Shown here one piece after another: positions 53,631-64,000 of a stretch of 64,000 bases of DNA. Positions within the stretch are counted from its first letter, which is position 1. Each line of letters begins with the position of its first letter. Origin of the DNA: Odobenus rosmarus divergens (taxonomy: Eukaryota; Chordata; Mammalia; Carnivora; Odobenidae); NCBI RefSeq assembly GCF_000321225.1, contig NW_004450396.1:3490824-3554823 (forward strand). The letters are read 5' to 3'. Below the pieces are notes generated by a model that ran no database searches, had not been told where the DNA came from, and was given only the letters and a program-made list of their open reading frames with translations. The position numbers and the translations under genes are program-made.

Positions 53631-53885
53631 GTTGTCCAGCACCCAGTCAAAAATAACTAGGCACAAAGGAAACAAGACCATCTGACCAAAATCCAAAATA
53701 ACAATAATCCACAGAAATAGAAATATATCTAAATGCACTTATCAGAGATTTATTTTTAAATGTTATACATGTATAAGGAATTAAAAGACAAGACCACAAA
53801 TTTTGGCAAAGAACTATAGAAGAGAACCAAATAGAAATTTAGAACTGAAAAATGTAATACATGAAATTACATGTCAGTGGATGAA
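53631..53885 (+). mobile_element. Old L1 or HAL1 fragment (5' UTR/ORF1 region)
   Basis: 'cccagtcaaaaataactagg', 'acaaggaaacaagac'-like phrases and 'gaaccaaatagaaatttaga' then 'actgaaaaatgtaatacatg' resemble the ORF1-side region of old L1M/HAL1 elements on the plus strand. Frames are broken. Confidence 0.6.
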
Positions 53886-54329
53886 TATAAAGGAAATTTG
53901 ATTGGGGAAAAACTTATATACTGGTAACAGCATTTCACCATAATGATGAATCCATATGTGGAAAGCAATCTAGGAAAAATGTGCACAGAGAAATATTTGG
54001 ATTTGGTTTCTCTATACCCAAATGAGTAAATAATCCATGCACTCAACTGTATAATTCAACAAAACAATTTAGATATTTTTTTTTAATGTTTTATTGTTAT
54101 GTCAATCACCATTACAACAATTTAGATATTTCAAGGTAAATATAGATAGTGTCTATTATGACGTGTCTCTCACTAAAGGATCACCCCAAATCAATATATA
54201 AGTTACATTATTTTTATTCCATTCAACTCTGACTTAATATAACTTTCTTTCTCTGAGCCAAAGCTTAGGAATCCTCAAAACTTATTTCTTTCCTCTTGGG
54301 CTGAACTTCAGAGAAAATACCTGATTAGG
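53886..54329. other. AT-rich sequence, no feature recognised
   Basis: May include more of the decayed L1-type element, but no landmark was clear. Confidence 0.35.
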
Positions 54330-54510
54330 AGTTGAGACTCTAGGCTTTAGTCTTATCATTTCCACTATCTCTGACTGACAATGACTCATGGGGTTCTCAG
54401 TTTCTTCATCTGTAACATGAATACATATTACAGATGAGCTCAAGGCTCAGTTTCTCTCACCTATAAAAGTCAAGATGCTAATAATAATAATAGTAATAAT
54501 AATAACAGTT
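54330..54510 (-). mobile_element. MIR fragment followed by (TAA)n
   Basis: 'gactctaggctttagtctta', 'tctcagtttcttcatctgta' and 'acatgaatacatattacaga' are the reverse-strand MIR. A (TAA)n microsatellite follows at 54478-54506, where MIR has its own ATAATAA stretch. Confidence 0.6.
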
Positions 54511-54561
54511 ATTAAGCTCTCTGAGGAAGGGAGGATATATGTTTAAAAAAAGAGAGAGAGA

Positions 54562-54716
54562 GGGGCCTGAGTGGCTCAGTAGGTTAGGCGTCCCACCCCA
54601 TCAGGCTCCGCACTCAGTGTGGAGTCTGCTTGAGCTTCTCTCTCCCTCTCCCTCTGCTCTTCCCCCTGCTCACTCTCTCTCTCTCTAAAAGTAAATAAAT
54701 AAGATCTTTTTAAAAA
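54562..54716 (+). mobile_element. Can-SINE with internal deletion
   Basis: The head 'ggggcctgagtggctcagta' passes straight to 'catcaggctccgcactcagt', missing about 50 bp (the 'ggctcaggtcatgatcc...gggatcgag' part with box B). The tail is 'aagtaaataaataagatctt'. Flanks are A/G-rich on both sides. Confidence 0.93.
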
Positions 54717-55364
54717 GAAAGAGAAAGAAAGAAGGAAAAAAGCAAAAGGATTCCAGAAATAAAGGGCAAAATATAACTCCCACCATGGAGGGAAGTTACA
54801 GTTCTCTCAGATTAACTGTGGGAAAATAAAAAGACAGATATTGACTAACTTTTAATGTTTTCTGGAAGGAGAGATACACTTTTAATACTATGGGTTCATC
54901 AAAAGCTGACTCCGTAAATTTTGTGTGTAAAAACACACAGAATTATCCCATTTTACATTTGTATGGTGCTTTAAGTTCACAAATTCTCCATACTCATCAA
55001 TTTTGATCTTTTGATCTTTATAACAAATGTATTTGGTACAAATTGGAGCCTAGAAAAAGTGTGCAACTGACAAAAATGCTCTGCCCTTGGTTCAGGACCT
55101 CAGGATTATATTCTCATTTACAGGATGGATTTCTGCTGAATTTATATTCTCTCACTTGACTCTCCAGTGATCAAAATATTTGAGTATTTGTTATTATCGG
55201 GAATGCATAATGGGGACAATAGTTACTTTACTAGAGTCATATTTTAAAGCCACTGGATAATCCTATTCTGGGTTAAAAATTAGATCATAGCTCAAAATAA
55301 TTCTTAGCGTAGTGCTGATGTTCAAAAAAAGTAGAAGATTATTTGATATCCCTCTCATTACAAG
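54717..55364. other. AT-rich unique sequence
   Basis: No long frame and no repeat family recognised. Confidence 0.45.
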
Positions 55365-55435
55365 CCATATCTGCAATGCCTTGCCCAGGATCTCACACAT
55401 ACTAGGTACTCAGTAAATATTTATTGAAACAGATT
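55365..55435 (+). mobile_element. LINE-2 3' terminus fragment
   Basis: 'tgccttgcccaggatctcac', 'acatactaggtactcagtaa' and 'atatttattgaa' is the last part of L2. Confidence 0.7.
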
Positions 55436-56040
55436 CTTGAACTAAAGTGGTACTCTGTGGGTATCAAACCTAGAGGGCTTGCCAGGTAAGTTGAAGACAA
55501 ATCTTCAAGGAATTTTGCCAATTTAATGTCCAGATATTCCTAAACAAAGAGACTTGAATTCATTAATATTAGGTTTTGTTTATATGTTTTGTATAACTAA
55601 GGTCACTTCAGAATAGTCTTCTGCTTCTAAACTTATTGGCTTAGTTTTACTAAATGTAGTTTAAACAGAATTTCTGTGGGTTTTCTTCAGGTTTTTGCCT
55701 TGTCACACTGAACTGAAGGGATTGATAACAAGAGAAAAGCAATCAAACTAATACAGGTGTTCCTGACCCTATGCAGCACTTACTAAATATCTATGACGGG
55801 AAAGAATGATACTCTTTGCCCAAGGGAGTTAGTGAGTGGTAGTAACATTTAGGAAGAGAATAGGGAGAATTTTTTTTTTTTTTTTGAGTAAACAAATTTC
55901 TAGTAGGGAGAGAGAACAGAATGGAATTTTAAGAGAAAAACCAGGATCTTTTTGATAGAAATATATATGGTACCTGAACCTCCTCCATGTTGAAAGTCCA
56001 TACTTACTCTTTCATTTCCTTGTACTTAATTTCACTGTTT
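55436..56040. other. AT-rich unique sequence with a T-run
   Basis: T-run at about 55870-55885. Nothing else recognised. Confidence 0.45.
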
Positions 56041-56053
56041 ATAAATCACATGG

Positions 56054-56253
56054 CGAGGGGGCGCCTGGGTGGCTCAGTTGTTAAGCGTGTGCCTTCGGCT
56101 CAGGTTATGATCTCAGGGTTCTGGGATCGAGCCCCGCATCAGGCTCCCTGCTCTGCGGGAAGCCTGCTTCTCTCTCTCCCACTCCCCCTGCTTGTGTTCC
56201 CTCTATCGCTGTGTCTCTCTCTCTGTCAAATAAATAAATAAAATCTTAAATAA
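56054..56253 (+). mobile_element. Can-SINE, young subfamily, 13-bp TSD
   Basis: 'ggcgcctgggtggctcagtt', 'ccccgcatcaggctccctgc', 'cccactccccctgcttgtgt' and 'gtcaaataaataaataaaat'. The TSD ataaatcacatgg is at 56041-56053 and 56254-56266. Confidence 0.97.
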
Positions 56254-56319
56254 ATAAATCACATGGGAAAATGATACTTCTATCGAATTTAGAAGTGTTT
56301 TTTCATGAATAAGAATAAT

Positions 56320-56660
56320 AATGTGAGCGCTGTGAATTGTGCAAGACTGTTGAATCACAGATCTGTACCTCTGAAACAAATAATACATTATATGTTAAAA
56401 AAAGAAGATAGTAGGAAGGGAAAAGTGAGGGGGGAAAATCGGACAGGGAGACGAACCATGAGAGACTATGGACTCTGAGAAACAAACTGAGGGTTCTAGG
56501 GGGCAGGGTGGGAGGATGGGGTGGCCTGGTGATGGGTATTAAAGGGGGCACATTCTGCATGGAGCACTGGGTGTTATAAGCAAATAATGAATCATGGAAC
56601 ACTACATCAAAAACTAATGATGTAATGTATGGTGATTAACATAACAATAATAATAATGTT
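56320..56660 (+). mobile_element. Young carnivore L1 3' UTR, no A-tail at its end
   Basis: 'gctgtgaattgtgcaagact', 'cctctgaaacaaataataca', 'acgaaccatgagagactatg', 'ctgagaaacaaactgagggt', 'gcatggagcactgggtgtta' and 'gtaatgtatggtgattaaca' are in plus-strand order with little divergence. It ends in 'aacaataataataatg' with no poly-A before the next segment. Confidence 0.93.
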
Positions 56661-56935
56661 ATATTTACACGGTTTTGTATGGCTGATGTCGAAACTATGT
56701 AAACTTTTTGATATATGGACTCCCGTTATTGTTCTCTCCGATGGTATATGTTCTGTAGGACTCTAGGGAGTCTCGTTCTAGAACTGCATAAACTGCTTCA
56801 TATGATGAATCTCTTGGAATAGAGAGCCTTCATTTTTAAAAATACGGCAAATGAGGCGGCAGATGAAGTTCAGTCACCCCTGCACTGACACGGGACACGA
56901 TATCTCATCCCTGGTGAGATTCCTAGCAGAAGCGG
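56661..56935 (+). other. Unidentified CpG-bearing segment between two L1 3' ends
   Basis: Begins 'ttatatttacacggttttgt' and includes 'ctcccgttattgttctctcc', 'actctagggagtctcgttct', 'aaatgaggcggcagatgaag' and 'cacgggacacgatatctcat'. About ten CpGs in 275 bp, unlike nearby DNA. No coding frame or repeat recognised. It could be DNA carried along with L1 (3' transduction), another retroposed RNA, or unique sequence trapped between insertions. Confidence 0.5.
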
Positions 56936-57115
56936 CACAAGGGGTGGTGGTGGGGGGGATGGGTGAAATAGGTGATGGGGATTAAGGAGGGCACTTGTAT
57001 TGAGCGCCGAGTGTTGTATGGAATTTGTTGAATCACTATATTGTACACCTGAAACAAATATAACACTGTATGTTAACTATACTGGCATTAAAATAAATAC
57101 TTTATATAAAAAAAA
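56936..57115 (+). mobile_element. Carnivore L1 3' end with A-tail
   Basis: 'gatgggtgaaataggtgatg', 'gggattaaggagggcacttg', 'gttgaatcactatattgtac' and 'actgtatgttaactatactg' then ATTAAAATAAATAC and A9. Same strand as the L1 upstream but a different 3'-UTR type, the same as at 8365-8490. Confidence 0.92.
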
Positions 57116-57989
57116 ACAACTTACCATACAATCACATGAAAATGAAACTATGCTGCAAGAACCTAGCTAAATGTCCTGAACAGGGGGCACTCAATCGATA
57201 CTATTGACTTGAACTGAAAATTAACCCAGTGGTTTTTGGTTCTATTTTGACTCAACGGAAGTATTTTTCTATACACTTGCCCCTTTCGGGTTAATCGGTT
57301 CATTTTTGTTTGCCTGTTTGTTTTCAGTTTGTGAATGTTCAATTCACTGGTAAGCTGATACTTTCCCCATTATCTTTCTTCTCTCTTTGGCATTAGCTTT
57401 CTTAAGACATTTTCATCGTGAATACACAATCAGTACATCTTATCAGTGACACTAGACGTTGACTTGCTTGAAAAACAATAGTGTTATTTCTTCTCCTGAC
57501 CCCTAGCCAGGTAGCAGCTCCTGGCAGCCTGGCTGGAAACACAGCTGCTGTTCCGTCCTGTGGCCTCAGTTCCTCCGGGGGAGAGAGAGAGCTGGATGAA
57601 AGGAATGCCTGGAGCCTGCTCCCACTAGGTCAGGAGAGCCGGCTGTGTGTGCCTTTTCCTAGCCCCACGTTCAGTCACGTCAGCTGGTTACCTTCAAACT
57701 GGCCATGCTAGGAGTATTGACACCGTGGAAATCGACCAATGCTACAAGTCCGGGCTTCCCTCCCTTGTCACCCATCCAGGGAGCCAGCAGTTAAACGTTC
57801 GCTGCCACGCCACCGGCGGGGTATGAGGTGGAAAGACAAGTGGAAGGCAGGTAGAGAATGAGATCACCAGCTATTTAAGGTTCCATGATAAAACAAGAGT
57901 GTGAACCAAAGGGGCTTCATCTTCTCTAGTCCTCATCACCACCAAGAGCAACACTGCTCTGCTCTGGGGGCCAGTGCAATAGCACCAAG
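57116..57989. other. Unique sequence, GC-richer towards the right
   Basis: A frame at 57481-57711 (76 codons) has no domain. CpGs cluster near 57795-57825 ('cgttcgctgccacgccaccg'). No gene recognised. Confidence 0.45.
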
Positions 57990-58120
57990 GAGCCCTGGGC
58001 TGGGAATGGACGGAGCAGGGTTCTAGTCTCACACAGCCACTACGTGCCTGTGTGACCCGGGTGACCATGTAGCCTGTTTCCTCGCCTGTGGTACAAAAGG
58101 TGGTGTGTGGCTTACATTCT
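57990..58120 (-). mobile_element. Probable MIR fragment
   Basis: 'gcagggttctagtctcacac', 'agccactacgtgcctgtgtg' and 'tgtttcctcgcctgtggtac' resemble the reverse-strand MIR. Confidence 0.6.
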
Positions 58121-58137
58121 CCTCGCTCAAAGTAAGT

Positions 58138-58286
58138 GTGGTTCATGGATGATCAGCATGCGTGTCCCCTGGCAGCTCGTTAGAGAAGCAGCATCTCAGG
58201 CCGACCTGAGATTTTACTGGAACAGGAACTGCATTTTAGTAGGATCCCTGAGCTCTGTCATTTTGAGCCTTTGGTGAAGCACTGTG
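58138..58286. mobile_element. MER5-type hAT-Charlie element
   Basis: 'ggatgatcagcatgcgtgtc', 'agctcgttagagaagcagca', 'tctcaggccgacctgagatt' and 'aactgcattttagtaggatc' match the order of MER5-like copies. Confidence 0.72.
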
Positions 58287-58289
58287 GAC

Positions 58290-58430
58290 TAGGTGGGTGG
58301 TTCCCAAACCCAGATGAGTATTTGGAGTTTTTTGTTTTTTTGTTTTTTTCAAGATATTTCTGGCTTTCACTCCTAATCCATTGGATCAGGATTTCTGGGA
58401 ATGAATCTCAGAAGTTTTATTTTTTTTTAA
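58290..58430. mobile_element. Second hAT MER-type element in tandem
   Basis: 'gtggttcccaaacccagatg' begins like a hAT terminus, and 'tccattggatcaggatttct' then 'gggaatgaatctcagaag' resemble the middle of MER5/MER20-type copies. A T-rich run separates them. Confidence 0.5.
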
Positions 58431-59650
58431 TTTTCTAAGAAGATTTTGAAGATCAGTGATGGGCTCCATTAGCCCAGATGGTCCCTTCCAGTTTTTATAG
58501 TCTCTGGAAAGTTACTAGCCTCCAAAATATGTTATCCTTATTCCTGCCCAGTTATTCTGCTGACAGTTATTAAAATTGGTGAAAAAGCAACTCTTGAATG
58601 GTTTAGGGACTATGAATTTTTAAGCCACCTTTATTTGATGAAATATGAGAACATTCTGTAAAAAGATTAGATTTTGGAGTGGATACAACAATCTTCTAAA
58701 CATGAAAAAAAAGAAAAAAGAATACCAGCAGGGGCAGATCACTTCACAGAGTTGGAAGAAAAACCAAAGGAAAATAATTGACACTGTAAATATATCTATC
58801 CCTTGAAGTCCTAGCTAACTTATTAAATTCATAGCCATGCAGAGGGTTTTAAATGTGCTCATCTGAGATAGTAAGGCTTAATGGACTAAAAGTGGCTGAA
58901 AGCTCAGGAAATCTGCTTTTAGCTACAAATTATGAAATGGATATATATAATTATTGAAGTGTTATTCTTCAAGTGAATAAACTTGCAAGCTATAAACCAA
59001 TTGCTTCCTCATGAAATGATCCTGTGATCATGTACATTTTTATTTTAAAACCAGTTTTACCAAATACAGCTAAAAATGGGCAACATCTTGCTCGCGGGAT
59101 CCCACCTAAGAATATCAATTAGGAATGTGACGGGCTACAAATAACAGAAAATGTGGCCGGTAACCCCTGAGGGGTTATTTTTTCCACATTAAAAAAGAGG
59201 ACCCAGAGATGTTGAGTCCAGCATCTTCTGCTTTTCTTGGCCTTTCCTCCATGTCTTTCCAGCAGGAATGAGGAGGAAGAAGGTGGGCGCTGACCACCTC
59301 TTCTTCCTTGCGCGGAGATGAGCAAAGCTTTCTCACTCTCACTCCCTCACAGAGTTCGGCTGACTTGTGGCCCAAGCTAGGTCACACGGCCACCTTCAAC
59401 TAGAAGGGATTTGTGGAATACATGAGTTTTAACTTTCAAATTACACTGCTAAGGCTTTTTGCCTTCTACCCTTTCACTCTTCCTGCACAGATCCAAAAGC
59501 ATTCTCTCTCTACTTTGCCAAACTCAGTCTTAGAATTCTACTTGGTCTGCTTAGTAATTAACTTTGTAATGAAGTCTGCTCCAAATATTTCCACATCATG
59601 ATTTCCTCATTTTCTACGCATTTACATATACGTATTTATTGTTCTAACAC
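58431..59650. other. Unique sequence, partly an old repeat
   Basis: About 59110-59395 ('gacgggctacaaataacaga', 'tgtctttccagcagg', 'gcccaagctaggtcacacgg') may be an old unnamed repeat on the minus strand. Short frames only. Confidence 0.4.
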
Positions 59651-59670
59651 AGGCCTGGGTTTTTGGTTTT

Positions 59671-59862
59671 GTTTTTTTTTTAAGATTTTATTTATTCACT
59701 CGAGACACAGAGATACAGAGAGAGAGAGAGAGAGCACGAGCAGAGGGAGAAACAGGGCTCCCCTCTGAGCCAGGAGACAGACGTGGGGCTCGATTCTAGG
59801 ACCCTGGGATCATGACCAGAGCCGAAGGCAGATGCTTAACAATCTGAGCCACGCAGGCGCCC
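59671..59862 (-). mobile_element. Can-SINE, first of a tandem pair
   Basis: T-run, 'aagattttatttattcactc', 'gggctcgattctaggaccct', 'aatctgagccacgcaggcgc'. Target 'cctgggtttt' lies at 59654-59663, and again at 59863 just after it. Confidence 0.96.
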
Positions 59863-59878
59863 CCTGGGTTTTGTTTTG

Positions 59879-60077
59879 GTTTTTTTTTTAGATTTATTTG
59901 TTTATTTTTAGAGAGACAAAGAGAGAGAGCATGAGCAGAGGGAGAGGCAGAGAGAGGAAGCAGACTCCCCACTGAGCAGGGAGCGCAACGCAGGACTCGA
60001 TCCCAAGACCCTGAGATCATGACCTCAGCCGAATCCAAGAGTTGGAGGCATCACCGACTGAGCTGCCCAGGAGCCCC
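59879..60077 (-). mobile_element. Can-SINE, second of a tandem pair
   Basis: 'ttagatttatttgtttattt', 'gagcagagggagaggcagag', 'gactcgatcccaagaccctg', 'ctgagctgcccaggagcccc'. The T-rich target recurs as 'tgttttgttttttctg' after it. More diverged than its neighbour. Confidence 0.94.
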
Positions 60078-61785
60078 TGTTTTGTTTTTTCTGTTATAGC
60101 TTATCTCCCGTGCTGCTCAAGAACGAGTTATTCTTACAGTTCCCTCTGTGTCTAGAACTCCGCTGTGCCTAGCAATGCTTACTAAGCTGAACTGAGAAAA
60201 ATGTACGTGGTTGCCACTGTTCTCTCCACCCAGGGCAGCGCGTGCAAAACTCTGCAGGCAGCACAAATCCTTTGTGTACACAGTGAACTCTTTCTGACAC
60301 TTTGGAAGCTTATGGTTAATACAAATCACAAGGACCACAAATACGAATCATAACGGTGGCCCCTGTACAGTTCAGTTATCCCTAGTGAGAGATTGGATTT
60401 GAGTGGTTTGTAAGGCATCCAAGAGATTTTCCCAAGGAACCTGGTGATCCGAATGAGGCTACAACATTCCATCTCTTGGAAGAGTTGCCAGGAAAAGAAC
60501 ATGCTGGATGCAGGAATTACCACTGCCGAGCATGAACCCTGGATGCTTAAAGTACAGGCTGGGGACAAACCCCATAGCGGGCAGTGACATGTGGGTTCGT
60601 TTAGGAGGGAAAATTCAACAAACTACTTATTATGTATATTTCCTCCCCTTCCACTCCTCAGCCTTCTGTTTCAAGTTATTTTTGTACTCATCTCACACTT
60701 TCTGTATCTTTCAGACATGCATTAACAAATTAGAGAGACGATTTCTACTGGCACTTGCAATTTTCTCCTGATGGATGTATCTCTGAAACGTATGTGTGAA
60801 ACACATTAGTTTGAAAACAATCACAAGTGGCAAAATGGTGATTCAGGAATTATTGGGTCAAAAAGGAAGAAAACAAGAAAGGAGCAGGGAGAGAGAATTG
60901 AAAAACTTACAGGAAAGAAAAGCTATGGTGACACACATGGAAAGTAAGAAATGCAAATTTTAACAGTCAAATTGAAAAGTCAAAAATATATCCTGCCTCT
61001 TTCTTCATGGCATAATTTATCAATGTAGCACATTTCTGAGTACATGTTCTGTTCTTCAAATCAGTTATGTCTACAAAAAAAATTTCGGGGGGGAGAAACT
61101 TTACCAAAAGTAACACTGGATTATTATTTTTTAATGGCCTGATGCTAAATGGCCTCTGTGACTGAATTTTGCACATGCAACTAGTTGGTGTATATTCAAG
61201 TCAACTGTCTACGTGGATAAAAAATAAGAGGCACATCTTATTAACCACTATTACGGTTTATATATTTCCCATTCTTGATCCTTATTCAGGATCTTCTTTG
61301 GTAAAAAAAAAAGTGTTCACCCATACCTGCTAAGTTGCTATGTTCATCTTCCAACTCATTGTGTTATTTTGGTCTTCATGGCCCTACACTTCTAGGAGGA
61401 GATTCATAAATAGCCAAACCAGAGCACATAGCCATGTTTCCTCTTTGAACATTGCAGATGTTGCTACTTTTTATTACTTTTTAGAAGGAAGGATTCTTAA
61501 GCACAAATTTTGTTTGCAAAAAGTGCTCCATAGTGAGCAAGCTGGGAAAAGTACCACAGCTAATTTTATCTGCTAAGACCTGTTTCAATAACCAATGGTT
61601 TCTCTGGGTTGTAGGACTCAGGGGGAGCCAAGAGGGGAAGGAGCAAAGGAGTAAATAGATTAAATTTCACACACACACCATGTGACTTTTTGGTGGAGTG
61701 TGGGAAACCCAAGATTCAGGCTAATATTTGAAACACCAACCTTCATTTTCCTTAAGGTGAAAAAACTTAAAAAAAAAAAACATTC
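60078..61785. other. Unique sequence, no feature recognised
   Basis: Frames of 60-87 codons on both strands (60117-60771, 60967-61176, 61340-61576), none with a domain. No repeat family was recognised. Confidence 0.45.
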
Positions 61786-61789
61786 ATAA

Positions 61790-62345
61790 CCAGAAATTCT
61801 AGTCCTAAGTATATACCCGAGAGAATTGAAAATATATGTCCACACAAAATATGAATATTAATAGCAGAATTACTCATAAGAGCCAAAAAGTGCAACAATC
61901 CAAATTTCCATCAACTGACAGATTTAAAAGAGATGGTATATCTACACAATGGAATATTATGCAGCATGAAAAATGCATGAAGTACTGATTCACACCCAAC
62001 ATGGATGAACCTTGACAACATTATTTTAAATAAAAGAAGTCAGACACAGGAGGCTGCATGTTGTATGATTTGATTTGTTTTATTTTATGAAATGTCCAGA
62101 ATAGGCAAATCTATAGAGATCAAAAGTAGATTCATGGGTGCCAGTGACTGAGAGGAGATTGAGAATGAAGAGTGAAGATTAATGGATAATGGGGTTTCTT
62201 TGGGGGATGATAACATTTTTCTGGAATCAGACAACGGTGATGGCTGTACAACGGTGATGAATGTACTAAAAACTATTAAATTTTACTTTTTAAAATGGTA
62301 AATTTAATGACATGTGACTTGTAACTCAATAAAAAATAATAAATA
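61790..62345 (+). mobile_element. Old L1 (L1M) 3' end
   Basis: 'cctaagtatatacccgagag', 'gtgcaacaatccaaatttcc', 'atctacacaatggaatatta', 'gaaatgtccagaataggcaa', 'agtagattcatgggtgccag' and 'tttctggaatcagacaac' run in plus-strand order: the end of ORF2 and the 3' UTR of an L1M copy. Confidence 0.92.
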
Positions 62346-62438
62346 TATATACTCTTGGCATCAAAGGGCTTTTAACACAAAAGTTACATTACCACATAGA
62401 TGCTTCTGAGGTGTATCTCCCAAACACCACACAAGTTT

Positions 62439-62641
62439 GTTTGTTTGTTTGTTTTTCTAAAGATTTATTTATTTGACAGAGAGAGACACAGCGAGAGAGG
62501 GAACACAAGCAGGGGGAGTGGGAGAGGGAGAAGCCGGCTCCCCACGGAGCAGGGAGCCCGATGCCGGACTCGATCCCAGAACCCTGGGATCATGACCCGA
62601 GCCAAAGGCAGACGCTTAACGACTGAGCCACCCAGGTGCCC
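62439..62641 (-). mobile_element. Can-SINE, young subfamily, 12-bp TSD
   Basis: GTTT-repeat and 'ctaaagatttatttatttga', 'cagagagagacacagcgaga', 'actcgatcccagaaccctgg' and 'acgactgagccacccaggtg'. The TSD ccacacaagttt is at 62427-62438 and 62642-62653. Confidence 0.97.
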
Positions 62642-62653
62642 CCACACAAGTTT

Positions 62654-64000
62654 TTAAAAGAAAAGAAACAGTAAGAGGAGCCAATTTCAGTGTGGTAAAA
62701 AATTTAATTGACTAAAAAAATGTGTGAGTTTCTTGTTCTTTCCTTATAGGTGGCCTCATTTTTCATTCAATTAAAGCAAGTAATCCTGAATTGAAACTAC
62801 ACAGATTCACAGGGTCTGTGGTGGGCAAGTCTGTGTGATGGGCCTGGCTGTCATAGGCCTTCCTGTCTCATTTGTGGGACTTCCAGCCTTTTATTTCGAG
62901 CGCCCTGAGGTAACCAGTGCCCTTGTGAAGTTTTGTAGCATTCTTTCTCCATACCTATGGCTGTCCTCCACATTGCTTCTGAGAAGCTTAACCAGAGCTT
63001 GAAACGTGGGGTTCCCTATCTCAGCCGCAATAAGTTCAACCAAAGGATGATCCTCTACAGGTCAAACTTGAGGCCTTAGACCCAAGAAGCAGGGAGATAT
63101 CCTTAGACAGTAGGCAGTTTCCCTGTGTGTGTCAATAGCAATACAGAGGGAACAACTCACAGAGGTCCCACTCTTCGTCCTTGGTGTACGCTTCTGGCCT
63201 ATTTGGTGGCCAGTTAACCATGCCACTAGGAATCTCCAGAAGATTAAATTATCGTAAGAATCCAAGGAACTTTGGATAATTCAGTGAGCATTTTCTATGT
63301 TAAATCAAATGCTATTCCATAAGTTTCAGTTTCAGTTCTGCTGAGTTTCTTGTCATTACAAATGATCAATTTAAGGGATGGATCCTATACAGTCCTCACA
63401 ATCATTCTTTCAGCTAGAGAATAAGGCCCTGATACAGGGTCAACCTGATGTCTACCAACTCCCTCTGCCTTTAAGATGTTCTCTGCCTAGAAAGAGCCCC
63501 AGAACCTTGTGCATCTGGTCTCCTGGAAGAAGACCCAGCCCTAACATTTGCACACACGGGCAAGAGTACAAATGAAGGTCCCCCTGCTCCCTCCAACCCA
63601 TGGCCTTCCCCTTTGGTTTTTTTAGCGTTTGCTCAGTCTTGCAACTTGCGGGACCTCGTGCACACTCATAGGTATGTGGATATCCCAGTCCAAACACAGG
63701 AGGCCTGCAAAGAGCTGTCCTCCGGCCACTATCAGGCTAGGGATGCAATCAATAGCTGTGATGCTGTGACTTGCAGAATAGGTCCCACAGGTTCTAGAAG
63801 CAGACTGGGATATGTACGAAGAACATTTCAGGGTTCAAAATCCGCAAAGCATGGACTAGAAGGAAATATGTTGATTCCAGGTGGGCATGTCTCCTTCTCT
63901 CCTCTTAAACTGAGAGCATGGGCCTCAGGCTCAGGCCCTATTTGCCTGGGTCTAATGTCAGAACCCCCTGGAATCTTCCAGACAGATGCTGCCATGGAGG
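62654..64000. other. Unique sequence to the window end
   Basis: Moderate GC content, frames of 65-81 codons on both strands (63062-63265, 63378-63575, 63452-63697) without domains. No repeat or gene recognised. Confidence 0.45.

Overview
The window is mammalian nuclear DNA from a carnivoran. Twenty tRNA-derived Can-SINEs are visible, most with the head 'gcgcctgggtggctcag', a CT-rich middle and an AATAAA/A-rich tail. I see no copy of the young canid form (head 'gatccctgggtggcgcag') and no felid-type body. The body and tail of the young copies (direct 'ggctccctgct' then 'tgtcaaataaataaataaaatctt') fit arctoid caniforms, meaning bears, mustelids or pinnipeds. The species call is inference; the order Carnivora is secure.

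No protein-coding exon or functional RNA gene can be supported. The open frames, up to 161 codons, are short, lie in all frames on both strands, overlap repeats, and show no recognisable domain apart from one decayed transposase fragment. The window looks like gene desert or intron, AT-rich, with old repeats (MIR, L2, hAT/MER, L1M, one MaLR-type LTR) overlain by younger SINEs and L1 3' ends.

Layout. 1-8 kb: a SINE, an ~87-bp tandem duplication, a U6 snRNA/unknown-transcript chimeric retropseudogene with perfect target-site duplications (TSDs), a palindromic DNA transposon, and a quiet AT-rich stretch that looks like conserved noncoding DNA and holds a perfect inverted nuclear-receptor motif; part of this stretch recurs about 2.7 kb downstream. 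8-18 kb: an L1 with a 5' inversion, SINEs, MIRs, and a 54-bp sequence present twice without a mismatch 2.57 kb apart. 18-35 kb: a relic of a hAT transposase C-terminus, two CpG/GC-richer islands, a 42-bp tandem repeat, MER5-type elements, L2 and MIR, and quiet unique DNA. 35-45 kb: a SINE nested in a SINE, two tandem L1 3' ends, a 31-nt U2 snRNA 5' fragment with an 18-bp TSD, several SINEs and a MaLR-type LTR. 45-64 kb: L1M 3' ends, two places where SINEs sit in tandem at one target, a composite of two L1 3' ends with an unexplained CpG-containing segment between them, MER5-type elements and unique DNA to the end.

There is no operon-like or system-like gene set here. The most informative content is the record of LINE-1 machinery acting on other RNAs (U6 chimera, U2 fragment, SINEs, twin-primed L1), the exact 54-bp duplication, and a few candidate regulatory elements that need cross-species alignment.
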